NCBI RefSeq assembly: GCF_018070025.1
Contig: NZ_JAGPYQ010000001.1
Span: 2,170,001 to 2,234,000 of the forward strand
Direction: 5' to 3'
DNA from: Streptomyces liliiviolaceus
Lineage (GTDB): Bacteria; Actinomycetota; Actinomycetes; Streptomycetales; Streptomycetaceae
DNA length: 64,000 nt
Part shown: positions 49,960 through 59,225 of the stretch, one piece after another
Layout of the letters: every line of letters starts with the position of its first letter
How positions within the stretch are numbered: position 1 is the first letter of the stretch
Translations under genes and position numbers: made by a program
Notes under the pieces: model-generated
Seen by the model: the letters and a program-made list of their open reading frames with translations, nothing else
Told to the model about the DNA's origin: nothing
Databases searched by the model: none

Positions 49960-50316
49960 GTGACCGCGGAATTCCATATGAAGCTGGACGAGGGAATGCT
50001 CGGCTATTTCCGCGAGATAGCGGACGAAATGGTGGGGCGGTTCGGTATCTCCCGTGCGGAGGCGGTGGCGAGGATCAATGAGAGGTACGGCGGAACGGAG
50101 ATGTCTCCGTACCCCGATCTCATGTGTCATGAGCTTCCGGAGTTCTGGGCCTACGGCCCGTACTACTACCCCGACGACGCCGGACGTCTTCCGACGGGGG
50201 ACGCGAGCGCGGACGTGGGCATCGACGTGACGCGACTGCGGATCCGCCCCCGGCCGCCCGAGGATTCGCCCGCGTGGACTCTCCGCGGGGACGTTCAGGG
50301 CGGGGGAGAGGGATGA
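49960..50316 (+). CDS. Small acidic protein, possible immunity protein
   Basis: 118 residues. FREIADEMVGRFGISRAEAVARINERYGG (about 17-45; core GISRAEAVARINERYGG) looks like a helical conserved block, then aromatic-rich MCHELPEFWAYGPYYYPDD. I do not recognise the family. The GTG at 49960 is close to GGGGG. The stop overlaps the next ATG by four bases (ATGA). Four further small genes follow in one direction, ending in SUKH-3; immunity function is inferred. Confidence 0.6.
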   Translation: MTAEFHMKLDEGMLGYFREIADEMVGRFGISRAEAVARINERYGGTEMSPYPDLMCHELPEFWAYGPYYYPDDAGRLPTGDASADVGIDVTRLRIRPRPPEDSPAWTLRGDVQGGGEG

Positions 50317-50741
50317 GCAGCACTGTCGAGTACCGGCTCCGGGGCACCCGCTCGCAGGGCGGCCTGGCCGCGGACTTGACGGCGGAGTATCGCCTCCCAG
50401 GCACTGGTGCGGTGGGCTGCCTGCAGATCTACCGCAACGTATCGCTGGCGCTTCCGAAGGGCACCCATTGGCGCGACGCCGCATGGCTCGCCTTCGGGCT
50501 CTCGGTGCACTCCGCCGACCTGTCCTCCGCGCGTCCCGACGGCCTCCTCGTCGAGGTCGCCGCGCTCACCTTCCCCCTCGCCCATTACCGGTCCGAGGTG
50601 GCGGCGCTGGCGATGGACGCCTGGCTGCGCAACGAATTCGCCCTCCCCGATCAAGGACTGCGCGCTGCTCCCGACGAGGAGAACGGGGCATGGCGATTCC
50701 AGTGGGGAGGGCACTCTGATCCCTTTTCGGACGGACGCTGA
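50313..50741 (+). CDS. Uncharacterised protein in immunity-like cluster
   Basis: 142 residues, starting MSSTVEYRLRGTRSQGGL. ATG overlaps the previous stop. EYRL and two similar starting repeats (VEYRLRGT; AEYRLPGT) appear at residues 5-12 and 25-32. The rest, VGCLQIYRNVSLALPKG and VEVAALTFPLAHYRSEVAA, has a β-rich look. I cannot assign it. GAGAGGG precedes the ATG. It is cotranslated with its neighbour. Confidence 0.6.
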   Translation: MSSTVEYRLRGTRSQGGLAADLTAEYRLPGTGAVGCLQIYRNVSLALPKGTHWRDAAWLAFGLSVHSADLSSARPDGLLVEVAALTFPLAHYRSEVAALAMDAWLRNEFALPDQGLRAAPDEENGAWRFQWGGHSDPFSDGR

Positions 50742-50772
50742 CCGGTCGGTGGTGGAGGGGAGGCGGGCTGAC

Positions 50773-51324
50773 GTGGCCGCGGAGGACGCCCTGATGCGGC
50801 GAGTGGATTCGCTCATCGGCTCGGGATATGTGGGGCGAGAGAAAGCCGTAGAAGTCGAGGACGCGTTTCCGGAGGCGCGCGCCCGTGTTCTGGGCTGGCT
50901 GCGGCTCTCGTCCGAAGCGGGGGACTGGCGCAGGTTCGAACGGCAGGCGGGTGTCGCGGTTCACCTCCACCCCGAGGGGCTCGCCGCGATCCTGGCGCCC
51001 GTACTCGCGTCGCGCGCGCCAGGCGTGAACTCGGAGGATCTGGTCGACATGCTCGGCGAGCTGCGGGCTCCCGAGGGCGTGGAGCCGATCAGCGCTCTCG
51101 TGCGGGAGCGCAAGGACACGGACGGGCCCTTCTACGCTCTGTGCATCAAGGGCGTGCAGGCGCTGGCCGGGATCGGTACTCCGGAAGCGCTGCGTTTTCT
51201 GGAAGGCATCGCCAGAAGCGCCGCGGGGGAGTGGCCGGACCCGCTGAGATGGCATGCGGCGGAGGAACTGGGCATCGAGGACGAGCTCGGCTTCGACGAG
51301 GACGCGATGGTGGGCGGGGCATAG
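50773..51324 (+). CDS. HEAT-like repeat protein, possible immunity protein
   Basis: 183 residues, helical. DMLGELRAPEGVEPISALVRERKD and VQALAGIGTPEALRFLEGIARSA look like HEAT units (core LAGIGTPEALRFLEGIA). The GTG at 50773 was chosen because GGGGAGG is about 10 bp upstream; GTG 50749 and 50752 are alternatives. HEAT proteins occur as immunity proteins, but this assignment is an inference. Confidence 0.62.
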   Translation: MAAEDALMRRVDSLIGSGYVGREKAVEVEDAFPEARARVLGWLRLSSEAGDWRRFERQAGVAVHLHPEGLAAILAPVLASRAPGVNSEDLVDMLGELRAPEGVEPISALVRERKDTDGPFYALCIKGVQALAGIGTPEALRFLEGIARSAAGEWPDPLRWHAAEELGIEDELGFDEDAMVGGA

Positions 51325-51416
51325 CCCGGAGGCCGGGGATGGACGGCGGGTCTTGTGTCGGCACGGTCGGCACGGCGGGTTCTGTGCCGACATCGTCGGC
51401 ATCGGGAGGAGGGGAC

Positions 51417-51893
51417 ATGGCGACGGGCGGGTGGGACTGGGGCGGTGACGAGAGCCCGCTTCGCTTCGACGATCCCGTCGAGTGGGACGCGGCGTACGAA
51501 CGCGGAGAGGACTCACTGGGCTCCGCCGCGATCGGGCTGGCCTTCAACTGCTCGCTGGCCGAGGCGTCACCTCGGATCGTCAGGGCGATGCAGCTGCCGG
51601 ACATCGGCCAACGCGGCTTCGCCTTCACCGCGGCGGGCACCGCGGCCCGGCTCAACGGCGAACTGACACCAGAGCTGTACGCCGCGCTGCGGGCGGAGGG
51701 CCACGGCCGCAGGAGCATGGCGGAGAACGCCATCGACGACACCCTCGACTACGTGCCGTTCCGGCAACTCCCGCCCTGGTTCAAGTGGCAGATGGTCCGG
51801 ATGACCGTGCAGAACAAGCTGGAGTACTGGTGGATGCTGACCACGGACGCGGTCGGCGATGCGCGGCGGGCCCTGCGAGGTCGCCGCTCCTGA
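51417..51893 (+). CDS. Uncharacterised protein in immunity-like cluster
   Basis: 158 residues. It starts MATGGWDWGGDESPLRFDDP, has two helical stretches and LPPWFKWQMVRMTVQNKLEYWWMLTT near residue 118. The ATG at 51417 follows GGGAGGAGGGG. No known family. Position between HEAT-like and SUKH-3 genes points to an immunity array. Confidence 0.62.
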   Translation: MATGGWDWGGDESPLRFDDPVEWDAAYERGEDSLGSAAIGLAFNCSLAEASPRIVRAMQLPDIGQRGFAFTAAGTAARLNGELTPELYAALRAEGHGRRSMAENAIDDTLDYVPFRQLPPWFKWQMVRMTVQNKLEYWWMLTTDAVGDARRALRGRRS

Positions 51894-51953
51894 GGACAAG
51901 GGGCGCGATGACGCGGTCGGCGGGGGGCGTGGCAACAACTGAGTGTTCGGGCG

Positions 51954-52934
51954 GTGGTGCAAGTGGCGGATGACCGGACGCGACGGGGCTGGTCCCCGCA
52001 GACCGAGGACGTGCTGCGCCGTGCGGGCTGGCGTCCCGGACGGTCGGTGCCGACGTCGACCTGGGAAGCGGTCCTGAGCGAGCGCGGGGCCTTCGTGGCT
52101 CATGACGCCGCGCGTCGGCTCCTCGCCGAGTTCGGCGGTCTGGTGACGTACGGCTGGCCCGCCGATTCGATCAGCACATCGTCGGCCGTCCGCTTCGACC
52201 CCCTCGCGGCCGCGTGGCAGGACGAGCGGTTCGCGCGGGCGAGCCGGGAAGCAGGGGCGCCGCTCTACCCAGTGGGCACGGCGGACGAAGGCGCCGGCTT
52301 CCTGGGGATCACCGAAGAGGGAGCACTGCACCTGCTCCGGGACCGGGCGGAACCGCTGGCGACGACCATCGACCAGGCGCTGGACCGCTTGGTCACGCTG
52401 CAAGGGGCGCAGGCAGCCCTGTGGACACCCGACGTGCCGGCGGACCCCTCTCCGTTCTGGCGGAGGTTCGACATGGCGGAGGCCGGCGAGGACGCCGGGC
52501 TGCGCTGGTCGGCGGAGACGGACCGGGTGCTGCGCGCAGGGGGCTGGCGTCCGGGCCGGGCCATTCCCACGGACACCTGGGAAAGCGCCCTTACGCAGAG
52601 CGGTGAGTACGAGATCCACGAGGCCGCGCGCCGGTTTCTGGCGGAGTTCGGTGCGGTGGGTGTGCCCTACCGCGATTCACTGGACGCCACGTCGTGGATG
52701 GAGTTCCGGCTCGATCCGCTGCCGGCGTTCTGGGACGCGGAGATCATCGAGGATCTGGCCGAACAGGCGGGTGTCGACAGCCTCTACCCCGTCGGCATGC
52801 GTGACCGCGGGAACCAGTACCTGGCCATGGCCGCGGACGGGGCTGTCTACGCCGGCATGGACAGCGTCTGGCTGCTGGCGCCCACGCCCGACGAGGCGGT
52901 GCAGCGGCTCACGCGGCGGCTGGGCGACCACTGA
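51954..52934 (+). CDS. Tandem SUKH-3 protein, immunity type
   Basis: 326 residues with two copies of SUKH-3: WSPQTEDVLRRAGWRPGRSVPTSTWEAVLSERG (about 13-45) … LYPVGTADEGAGFLGITEEGALHL, and WSAETDRVLRAGGWRPGRAIPTDTWESALTQSG (about 183-215) … LYPVGMRDRGNQYLAMAADGAVY. SUKH-3 proteins neutralise nuclease tips of polymorphic toxins. Two in a row suggest immunity to two toxins or one enlarged interface. GTG at 51954, 51957 and 51963 are possible starts. It lies directly before the RHS toxin, whose promoter region follows. Confidence 0.85.
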   Translation: MVQVADDRTRRGWSPQTEDVLRRAGWRPGRSVPTSTWEAVLSERGAFVAHDAARRLLAEFGGLVTYGWPADSISTSSAVRFDPLAAAWQDERFARASREAGAPLYPVGTADEGAGFLGITEEGALHLLRDRAEPLATTIDQALDRLVTLQGAQAALWTPDVPADPSPFWRRFDMAEAGEDAGLRWSAETDRVLRAGGWRPGRAIPTDTWESALTQSGEYEIHEAARRFLAEFGAVGVPYRDSLDATSWMEFRLDPLPAFWDAEIIEDLAEQAGVDSLYPVGMRDRGNQYLAMAADGAVYAGMDSVWLLAPTPDEAVQRLTRRLGDH

Positions 52935-52951
52935 CAGGCTGGTCGGCCGAT

Positions 52952-53032
52952 CTTCACGCCGAACGACTGTGCCTAGTAACTTCACTTGTGCGTACGTGTG
53001 GTTGACGGGCTTGGTGCGACGGGGGTTGCGGC
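52952..53032 (+). promoter_or_regulatory. Upstream region of toxin 1, repeated before toxin 2
   Basis: About 80 bp here and at 58117-58197 match closely: the block GCCGAACG.CTGTGCCTAGTAA and CGTACGTGTGGTTGACGG, then GGTGCGACGGGGGTTG before the starts. A shared TTGACG (53002-53007) may be a -35. Both toxins should be co-regulated. Confidence 0.75.
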
Positions 53033-54060
53033 GTGGCGGGGTATCGGCCGACGGACTGGCATGTGCTGGACCTGGAGAAGGATCCGACGCCGGGCGATCC
53101 GGTCCGGGTGAAGTCGTTGGCCAAGAGTCTGCATGACTTCGCTGATGACGTGCAGGATGCGTTGCGGCTGGTGAATGGGATGGCGGGCGAGGATGCCGTC
53201 CTGACGATGGTCGGTAAGACGGCCGAGGTGTTCCGGGACGAGTTTTCCGGGGTGCCGAAGAATCTCAAGAAGCTGAAGAAGTCGTACGACCTGGCCGGCG
53301 ATGCGCTGGCGGCGTACTGGCCCGAGCTTGAGCGCGCCCAGACCCTCGCCGACAAGGCCCTCGCCAAGGGGCGGGACGCGCAGGCCGACCTTTCGTCCGC
53401 CAAGTCCAAGCTGTCGTCGGCTGATTCGTGGGTGACGCGGGCGAACAAGGAAGCGGACAAGTACAAGGACGATCCCGGGTCGGCGGGCAAGGACGTGCCG
53501 AAGCCGGATGAGGCGAAGGTTCGGGCCGCGACTCGTGACGCGCAGAGTGCCAAGGACGCGCACACCGCCGCCCAATCCGACGTGACCTCCGCGCAGAGTG
53601 CGCTGGACGCGGCGAAGAAGATGGCCGCGGACGCCCGTCAGATGCGTGAGGACGCGGCGGGGGAGGCGAAGCGCAAGCTGGACGATGCTTCCGACGCGGG
53701 GATTCAGAACCGTAAGTGGTACGAGGAGGTCGGTGACTGGTTCGTCGACAACTGGGACACCATCGTCGCCGTCTGCAAGGTCGTCGTCGCCGTACTCGGC
53801 ATTATCGCCCTCATCATCGGGGGGCCGATCCTCGGTGCGATCGTGCTGATCGCCGCGCTCGTCGTTCTCGCCGACACCCTCAATAAATATATGAAGGGGC
53901 AGGCCTCTCTTTGGGATGTGGCGTTCGCCGCCCTTGACTGCATCCCCGGCATGAAGGGGCTCACCACCCTCGGCGGGCTCGCCAAGGGGCTCAAGGGCCT
54001 TCGCACCATGAACGGGCTCAAGGCCGGCTTGAAGGGCATGGCTGCCGGGGTCCGTGGCCT
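52952..54060 (+). repeat. Long direct repeat, copy 1 (toxin promoter plus N-terminal module)
   Basis: About 1.1 kb matching 58117-59225 with scattered substitutions. The starts of the two coding regions are 5165 bp apart. In protein, only four of the first 324 residues differ (N48K, G52E, P156E, L260M). Recombination between copies could remove or exchange the intervening RHS core. Confidence 0.9.
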
Positions 54061-57000
54061 GGGCAAGTCGGCCCGGAGCGCCCTCGCGGACGGAGCCAAA
54101 GGCGCGTACAACCGGCTCAAGAACCTGGTGCGTTCCAAGGGCAGCGACCCGATCGACATGGCCACCGGTGCGATGTTCCTGCCGGAGACCGACGTCACCC
54201 TGGCCGGCACTCTGCCGCTCGCCTTCACCCGCCGGGCCGCCTCCAACCACCGCACCGGCTGGTGGTTCGGCCCCACCTGGTCCTCCACCATCGACGAGCG
54301 TCTGGAGACCGACGAGCACGGGGTCGTATGGGTCACGGAGGACGGGCTGCTCCTCGCCTACGCACACCCCACCGGTCCGCACGGCCCGGTGTTTCCCGAG
54401 GCCGGGCCCCGTCTCCCCCTGACCCGTCTCGACAACGGCGGCTACCGGATCGAGGACCGGCTCACCGGGATCACCCGCCGCTTCGCCTGCCCGGTCGACG
54501 GGATCGCTCTGCTGGAGCGCATATCCGACCGCAACGGCGACACGATCGACTTCGACTACTCCGAGGACGGGACCCCGCTCGCCATCCGGCACTCCGGTGG
54601 CTACCGCCTGGGGCTCACGGTCACCGACGGCCGCGTGACCGCCCTGCACCTGTCCGGGGCCGGTGAGAACGGCGCGGACCTCGTATTGCGCACCTACGGT
54701 TACGCCGACGACTGCCTGACCACGGTCGGCAACGCCGCAGGCCGGGCGATGCAGTTCGGTTACGACGACCGGCACCGGATCACCTCGTGGACCGATCGCA
54801 ACGGTCGCAGCTACTTCTACACCTACGACACCGCGGACCGCTGCGTGGCGGAGGGCGGCGAGGCCGGGCACATCAGCCTCGTACTGGACTACGACGGAAC
54901 CGACGCGGCCTGGCCCGATGCCCGGATCACCACGGTCACCACCGCTGAGGGCGCGGTCAGCAGGTTCGTCGTCAACGGCAACAGCCAGATCGTCGCCGAG
55001 ATCGATCCGCTCGGCGGCACGATCCGTACCGCCTGGGACGAACACCACCACCTGACGTCCTGGACGGACCAGCTCGGCCACACCACGAGCCGGGCCTACG
55101 ACGACCTGGGCCGGCTCCTCGTCCTCACCCGTCCCGACGGCGCGAGCGTCCAGGTCGGCTACGACGCCGAGGGCAACCCGCACACGATCACCCGCCCCGA
55201 CGGGCACGTCGAACGCAGGGAATTCGACGCCCGGGGCAACTGCGTCACGATCGCCAGACCAGGCGGCACCACGACCCGTTACGCCTACGACGACGCCGGG
55301 CACCTGTCCTCCGTCACCGACCCCACAGGACTCGTCACCCGGGTACGGTGCGACGCCGCCGGTCTTGCCGAGCACGTCACCGACCCCCTGGGCGGGGTCA
55401 CGCGGTACGCGCACGACGCTTTCGGGCGGGTGGCGACCGTCACCGACCCCTTGGGCAACACGAGCCGCATGCAGTGGGGAGCGGACGGCGAACTGCTCCG
55501 GCGTACCGCTGCGGACGGACAGACCGAGGTCTGGACCTACGACGCCGAGGGCAACAGGGTCCGTCATACCGACGCCCTCGGAGCCGAGACGCGGTTCGAG
55601 TACACCCACTTCAACCTGCTCGCGGCGCGGACCGGGCCCGACGGCGTACGCCATTCCTTCGCGTACGACCCCTCGCTGCGCCTGCTCGGAGTGAGCCGCC
55701 CGGACGGACGGAGCTGGAGCTACCGCTACGACGCCGCGGGCCGGCTCCTTTCGGAGACCGACTTCGACGGCCGCACCCGGTCGTACGGTCATGACGCCAG
55801 GGGCCAGGTGATCCAGCGCACGAACGCCGCCGGTCAGACGGTGCGCATCGCACGGGACGCCTTCGGACGCATGGTCGCCAAGGACGCGGACGGCGCGGCG
55901 GGCGCGTACAGGTACACCTACGCGTACGACCTGAGCGGCCGTCTCCGCGCGGCTGAGGGCCCCGACGCCGTCGTGACGCTGGGGCGCGATCCGCAAGGAC
56001 GTCTCGTCCGCGAGACCGTCAACGGCAGAAGCATCACCTTCACCCACGACGCCGCCGGGCGAACGCTGAGCCGCACCACCCCCACCGGTGCGACCAGCAC
56101 ATGGAGCTACGACGGCCGGGGTGACCTCACGCGGATACACACCGCCGGCCGCACTCTCGACTTCGACCACGACGCGGCAGGACGGCTCCTCTCCCTGGGG
56201 GTGGGCGACGCCCTTTCACTGACGAGCGAGTACGACGGCGTGGGGAGGGTCACCTCGCAGGCGGTCGCCGTCGACGACGGGCGAACCGTGCACGCCCGCT
56301 CCTACCGCTACCGCGCGGACGGCCACCTCATCGGTATCGAAGGACCGAACGGCGAGAGCCGGACCTTCGACCTGGACGCAGCCGGTCGTACGACAGCCGT
56401 CCGGGCGGAGAACTGGACGGAGTCCTACGCGTACGACGACGACGGCGCGCAGACGACCGCTGCCTGGCCGAGTCGTCACCCCGGCCAGACGTCAGTGGGC
56501 ACACGAGACTACGAGGGTGCCCGGCTGACCCGGGCCGGCGGCACCCGCTACCGCTACGACGACCAGGGCCGCCTGGTGCACCGGCATCGCACCCGCCTCT
56601 CGCGCAAGGCGGAGACCTGGGCGTACACCTGGGACGCCGAGGACCGGCTGGCGTCGGTCCGTACTCCCGACGGGACGGTGTGGCGGTACCGCTACGACCC
56701 GATGGGGCGCCGCATCGCCAAGCAGCGCATGGGCGCGGACGGCACAACCGTGGTGGAGCAGACCGACTTCACCTGGGACGGCACCACTCTCTGCGAGCAG
56801 CTCACCACCGACGCCGCGCAGGCGCACACCGTCGCACTGTCCTGGGAGCACGACGGGCTGCGGCCCGTGGCCCAGACCGAGCGTCTCCTCACGGCTTCGA
56901 ACGAGGAGATCGACGCACGGTTCTTCGCCATGGCCACCGACCTGGTGGGCTCGCCCACCGAACTGCTACACGAGGACGGCCGTGTCGCCTGGCAGGGCCG

Positions 57001-57544
57001 GAGCACGCTGTGGGGTCTCACGGCCTGGAAGAGCGAGAACAGTGCTTACACTCCCCTGCGTTTTCCCGGGCAGTACTACGACCCGGAGACGGGTCTGCAC
57101 TACAACGTCCACCGCTACTACGACCCGGAAACGGCCCGCTACGCCAGCCCTGATCCGCTCGGCCTGGGCCCTTCCCCCAACCCGTTCCTCTACGTCCTCG
57201 ACCCTCTTCTCTCGGCCGACCCGCTGGGGCTCTACGAGATCGGCAAACCGGACCCGGCCAGCCAGGTGGGCAACCTGCCCATGCTCGCCGACAAGATCGC
57301 CGCGCACGGTGACATCAAGAACCGCGGAATCCCGGGCATCGACGACCTCGACGTACCGGAACACCTGGAAGACCTGATGACCAACTCGCCCGGCATCCGT
57401 ATGCGCAGTACGCCGTCGGGCAACGCCCGTTTCGCCTGGTGGGACGACGCGACCGGAACGATGCTGATCCGCGAGGGGGACAATGGAACCTTCATGCAGC
57501 CCGATGACGGCTACGAGTACTTCCTGAAGCAGTTGAAGGAGTGA
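53033..57544 (+). CDS. T7SS-type RHS-repeat polymorphic toxin
   Basis: 1503 residues. Residues 1-103 are a putative T7SS signal domain (ADDVQDALRLVNGM…WPELERAQ); 104-235 is a charged coiled-coil; 241-281 is hydrophobic (one or two helices). A DUF6531-type start (SDPIDMATGAMFLPETDVTLAG) is near 375, then many YD/RHS repeats (RYAYDDAGHL, WTYDAEGN) to the RHS core end FPGQYYDPETGLHYNVHRYYDPETARYASPDPLGL (about 1343-1378; core QYYDPETGLHYNVHRYYDPE). After a second DPLGL, the tip is 1401-1503. The tip has AAHGDIKNRGIPGIDDLD and a GTFMQPDDGYEYFLKQ end, unassigned but RNase-like in pattern. GTG start. An immunity candidate overlaps the stop. Confidence 0.88.
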   Translation: MAGYRPTDWHVLDLEKDPTPGDPVRVKSLAKSLHDFADDVQDALRLVNGMAGEDAVLTMVGKTAEVFRDEFSGVPKNLKKLKKSYDLAGDALAAYWPELERAQTLADKALAKGRDAQADLSSAKSKLSSADSWVTRANKEADKYKDDPGSAGKDVPKPDEAKVRAATRDAQSAKDAHTAAQSDVTSAQSALDAAKKMAADARQMREDAAGEAKRKLDDASDAGIQNRKWYEEVGDWFVDNWDTIVAVCKVVVAVLGIIALIIGGPILGAIVLIAALVVLADTLNKYMKGQASLWDVAFAALDCIPGMKGLTTLGGLAKGLKGLRTMNGLKAGLKGMAAGVRGLGKSARSALADGAKGAYNRLKNLVRSKGSDPIDMATGAMFLPETDVTLAGTLPLAFTRRAASNHRTGWWFGPTWSSTIDERLETDEHGVVWVTEDGLLLAYAHPTGPHGPVFPEAGPRLPLTRLDNGGYRIEDRLTGITRRFACPVDGIALLERISDRNGDTIDFDYSEDGTPLAIRHSGGYRLGLTVTDGRVTALHLSGAGENGADLVLRTYGYADDCLTTVGNAAGRAMQFGYDDRHRITSWTDRNGRSYFYTYDTADRCVAEGGEAGHISLVLDYDGTDAAWPDARITTVTTAEGAVSRFVVNGNSQIVAEIDPLGGTIRTAWDEHHHLTSWTDQLGHTTSRAYDDLGRLLVLTRPDGASVQVGYDAEGNPHTITRPDGHVERREFDARGNCVTIARPGGTTTRYAYDDAGHLSSVTDPTGLVTRVRCDAAGLAEHVTDPLGGVTRYAHDAFGRVATVTDPLGNTSRMQWGADGELLRRTAADGQTEVWTYDAEGNRVRHTDALGAETRFEYTHFNLLAARTGPDGVRHSFAYDPSLRLLGVSRPDGRSWSYRYDAAGRLLSETDFDGRTRSYGHDARGQVIQRTNAAGQTVRIARDAFGRMVAKDADGAAGAYRYTYAYDLSGRLRAAEGPDAVVTLGRDPQGRLVRETVNGRSITFTHDAAGRTLSRTTPTGATSTWSYDGRGDLTRIHTAGRTLDFDHDAAGRLLSLGVGDALSLTSEYDGVGRVTSQAVAVDDGRTVHARSYRYRADGHLIGIEGPNGESRTFDLDAAGRTTAVRAENWTESYAYDDDGAQTTAAWPSRHPGQTSVGTRDYEGARLTRAGGTRYRYDDQGRLVHRHRTRLSRKAETWAYTWDAEDRLASVRTPDGTVWRYRYDPMGRRIAKQRMGADGTTVVEQTDFTWDGTTLCEQLTTDAAQAHTVALSWEHDGLRPVAQTERLLTASNEEIDARFFAMATDLVGSPTELLHEDGRVAWQGRSTLWGLTAWKSENSAYTPLRFPGQYYDPETGLHYNVHRYYDPETARYASPDPLGLGPSPNPFLYVLDPLLSADPLGLYEIGKPDPASQVGNLPMLADKIAAHGDIKNRGIPGIDDLDVPEHLEDLMTNSPGIRMRSTPSGNARFAWWDDATGTMLIREGDNGTFMQPDDGYEYFLKQLKE

Positions 57545-58092
57545 GGGCGTTGGCCGGCGAGGCGGAACGCGGCCGGACTCGGCGAGGCAGGATACGGCCT
57601 CCGTACGACGTGTTCCGGGCCGCACCGGAGAGCAAGGCCGTGTGGGACGAACTGCCGGAGGCGGTCCGCACGGCGATCGCCGGATGTGACGCGGAGCGGC
57701 TGGCGGTGGAACGGTCGCGGGTGGCGCCGGAGCTGCGGGAGAAGATCACGGCTCCCGTGTACTCGGTGGCGGAGCGGTTCGCCTCCTGGGAACGCGTGGT
57801 GCGCCGGATGGAGCCCGGCTGGTCGAGCGAGGACTTCTATCCGGTCAGCGCGTACAGCAACGACCTGGACTCCCGTGACTCGTTGGACGAGGCCATGCGG
57901 GGGCTGCCCGAGGAGGCGCGTGCGGGTGCGCTCGGCCGGCTGCTGGAGCGGCTGGACGCACGGTTCCGGGCCGCGAGCGTGCCGGATCCGGACGGTTCCC
58001 TGCGGCCCTGGGTGCGTCCGACGAAGGAGAGGCCCGAGGCCGAACTCGCGGAGTGGTGGAAACGCAGGCCCGAGCGTGAGCCCTGGGACTGA
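57541..58092 (+). CDS. Candidate immunity protein for the RHS toxin
   Basis: 183 residues, charged and Trp-containing; no known family. MRALAGEAERGRTRRGRIRPPYDVFRAAPESKAVWDELPEAV… (core PPYDVFRAAPESKAVWDE) and a C-terminal AEWWKRRPEREPWD. GTG at 57541 overlaps the toxin's TGA by four bases, which demands coexpression. The adjacent toxin and immunity order is typical. The gap to toxin 2 is the shared promoter repeat. Confidence 0.7.
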   Translation: MRALAGEAERGRTRRGRIRPPYDVFRAAPESKAVWDELPEAVRTAIAGCDAERLAVERSRVAPELREKITAPVYSVAERFASWERVVRRMEPGWSSEDFYPVSAYSNDLDSRDSLDEAMRGLPEEARAGALGRLLERLDARFRAASVPDPDGSLRPWVRPTKERPEAELAEWWKRRPEREPWD

Positions 58093-58116
58093 TCTCCGGC
58101 AACGCCCTCAGGGACT

Positions 58117-59225
58117 CTTCGCGCCGAACGCCTGTGCCTAGTAAATTCGCTGCTGCGTACGTGTGGTTGACGGGGTTGGTGCGACGGGGGTTGTGCGATG
58201 GCGGGGTATCGGCCGACGGACTGGCATGTGCTGGACCTGGAGAAGGATCCGACACCGGGCGATCCGGTCCGGGTGAAGTCGTTGGCCAAGAGCCTCCACG
58301 ACTTCGCCGATGACGTGCAGGATGCGCTGCGGCTCGTCAAGGGCATGGCGGAGGAAGACGCCGTCCTGACGATGGTGGGCAAGACGGCCGAGGTGTTCCG
58401 GGACGAGTTCTCGGGTGTGCCGAAGAACTTGAAGAAGCTGAAGAAGTCGTACGACCTGGCCGGCGATGCGCTCGCGGCGTACTGGCCCGAGCTTGAGCGC
58501 GCCCAGACCCTCGCCGACAAGGCCCTCGCCAAGGGGCGGGACGCGCAGGCCGATCTGTCCTCGGCCAAGTCCAAGTTGTCGTCGGCTGATTCGTGGGTGA
58601 CGCGGGCGAACAAGGAAGCGGACAAGTACAAGGACGATCCCGGGTCGGCGGGCAAGGATGTCGAGAAGCCTGATGAGGCGAAGGTGCGGGCCGCCACCCG
58701 GGACGCGCAGAGTGCCAAGGACGCGCACACCGCCGCGCAATCCGACGTGACCTCCGCGCAGAGTGCCCTCGATGCGGCGAAGAAGATGGCCGCCGACGCG
58801 CGTCAGATGCGTGAGGACGCCGCGGGGGAAGCCAAACGCAAGCTGGACGACGCTTCCGACGCGGGGATTCAGAACCGTAAGTGGTACGAAGAAGTCGGGG
58901 ACTGGTTCGTCGACAACTGGGACACCATCGTCGCCGTCTGCAAGGTCGTCGTCGCGGTGCTGGGCATTATCGCGATGATTATCGGGGGGCCGATTCTCGG
59001 TGCGATCGTGCTGATCGCGGCGCTTGTCGTTCTCGCGGACACCCTCAATAAATATATGAAGGGGCAGGCGTCTCTTTGGGATGTGGCGTTCGCCGCCCTT
59101 GACTGCATTCCGGGGATGAAGGGGCTGACCACTCTCGGCGGGCTCGCCAAGGGGCTCAAGGGGCTCCGGAGCTTGAACGGGATCAAGGCCGGGATGAAGG
59201 GCATGGCCGAGGGCGTGCGCGGCAT
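58117..59225 (+). repeat. Long direct repeat, copy 2
   Basis: Second copy of the ~1.1-kb repeat; see copy 1 at 52952. The AT-rich codons AAT AAA TAT ATG inside GC-rich DNA occur in both (53882-53893 and 59047-59058), consistent with a shared, possibly imported, module. Confidence 0.9.

Noticed and set aside
52952..59225. Assembly artefact behind the toxin duplication
   Set aside because: The two copies carry scattered substitutions and different flanks and tips, so they are distinct loci.
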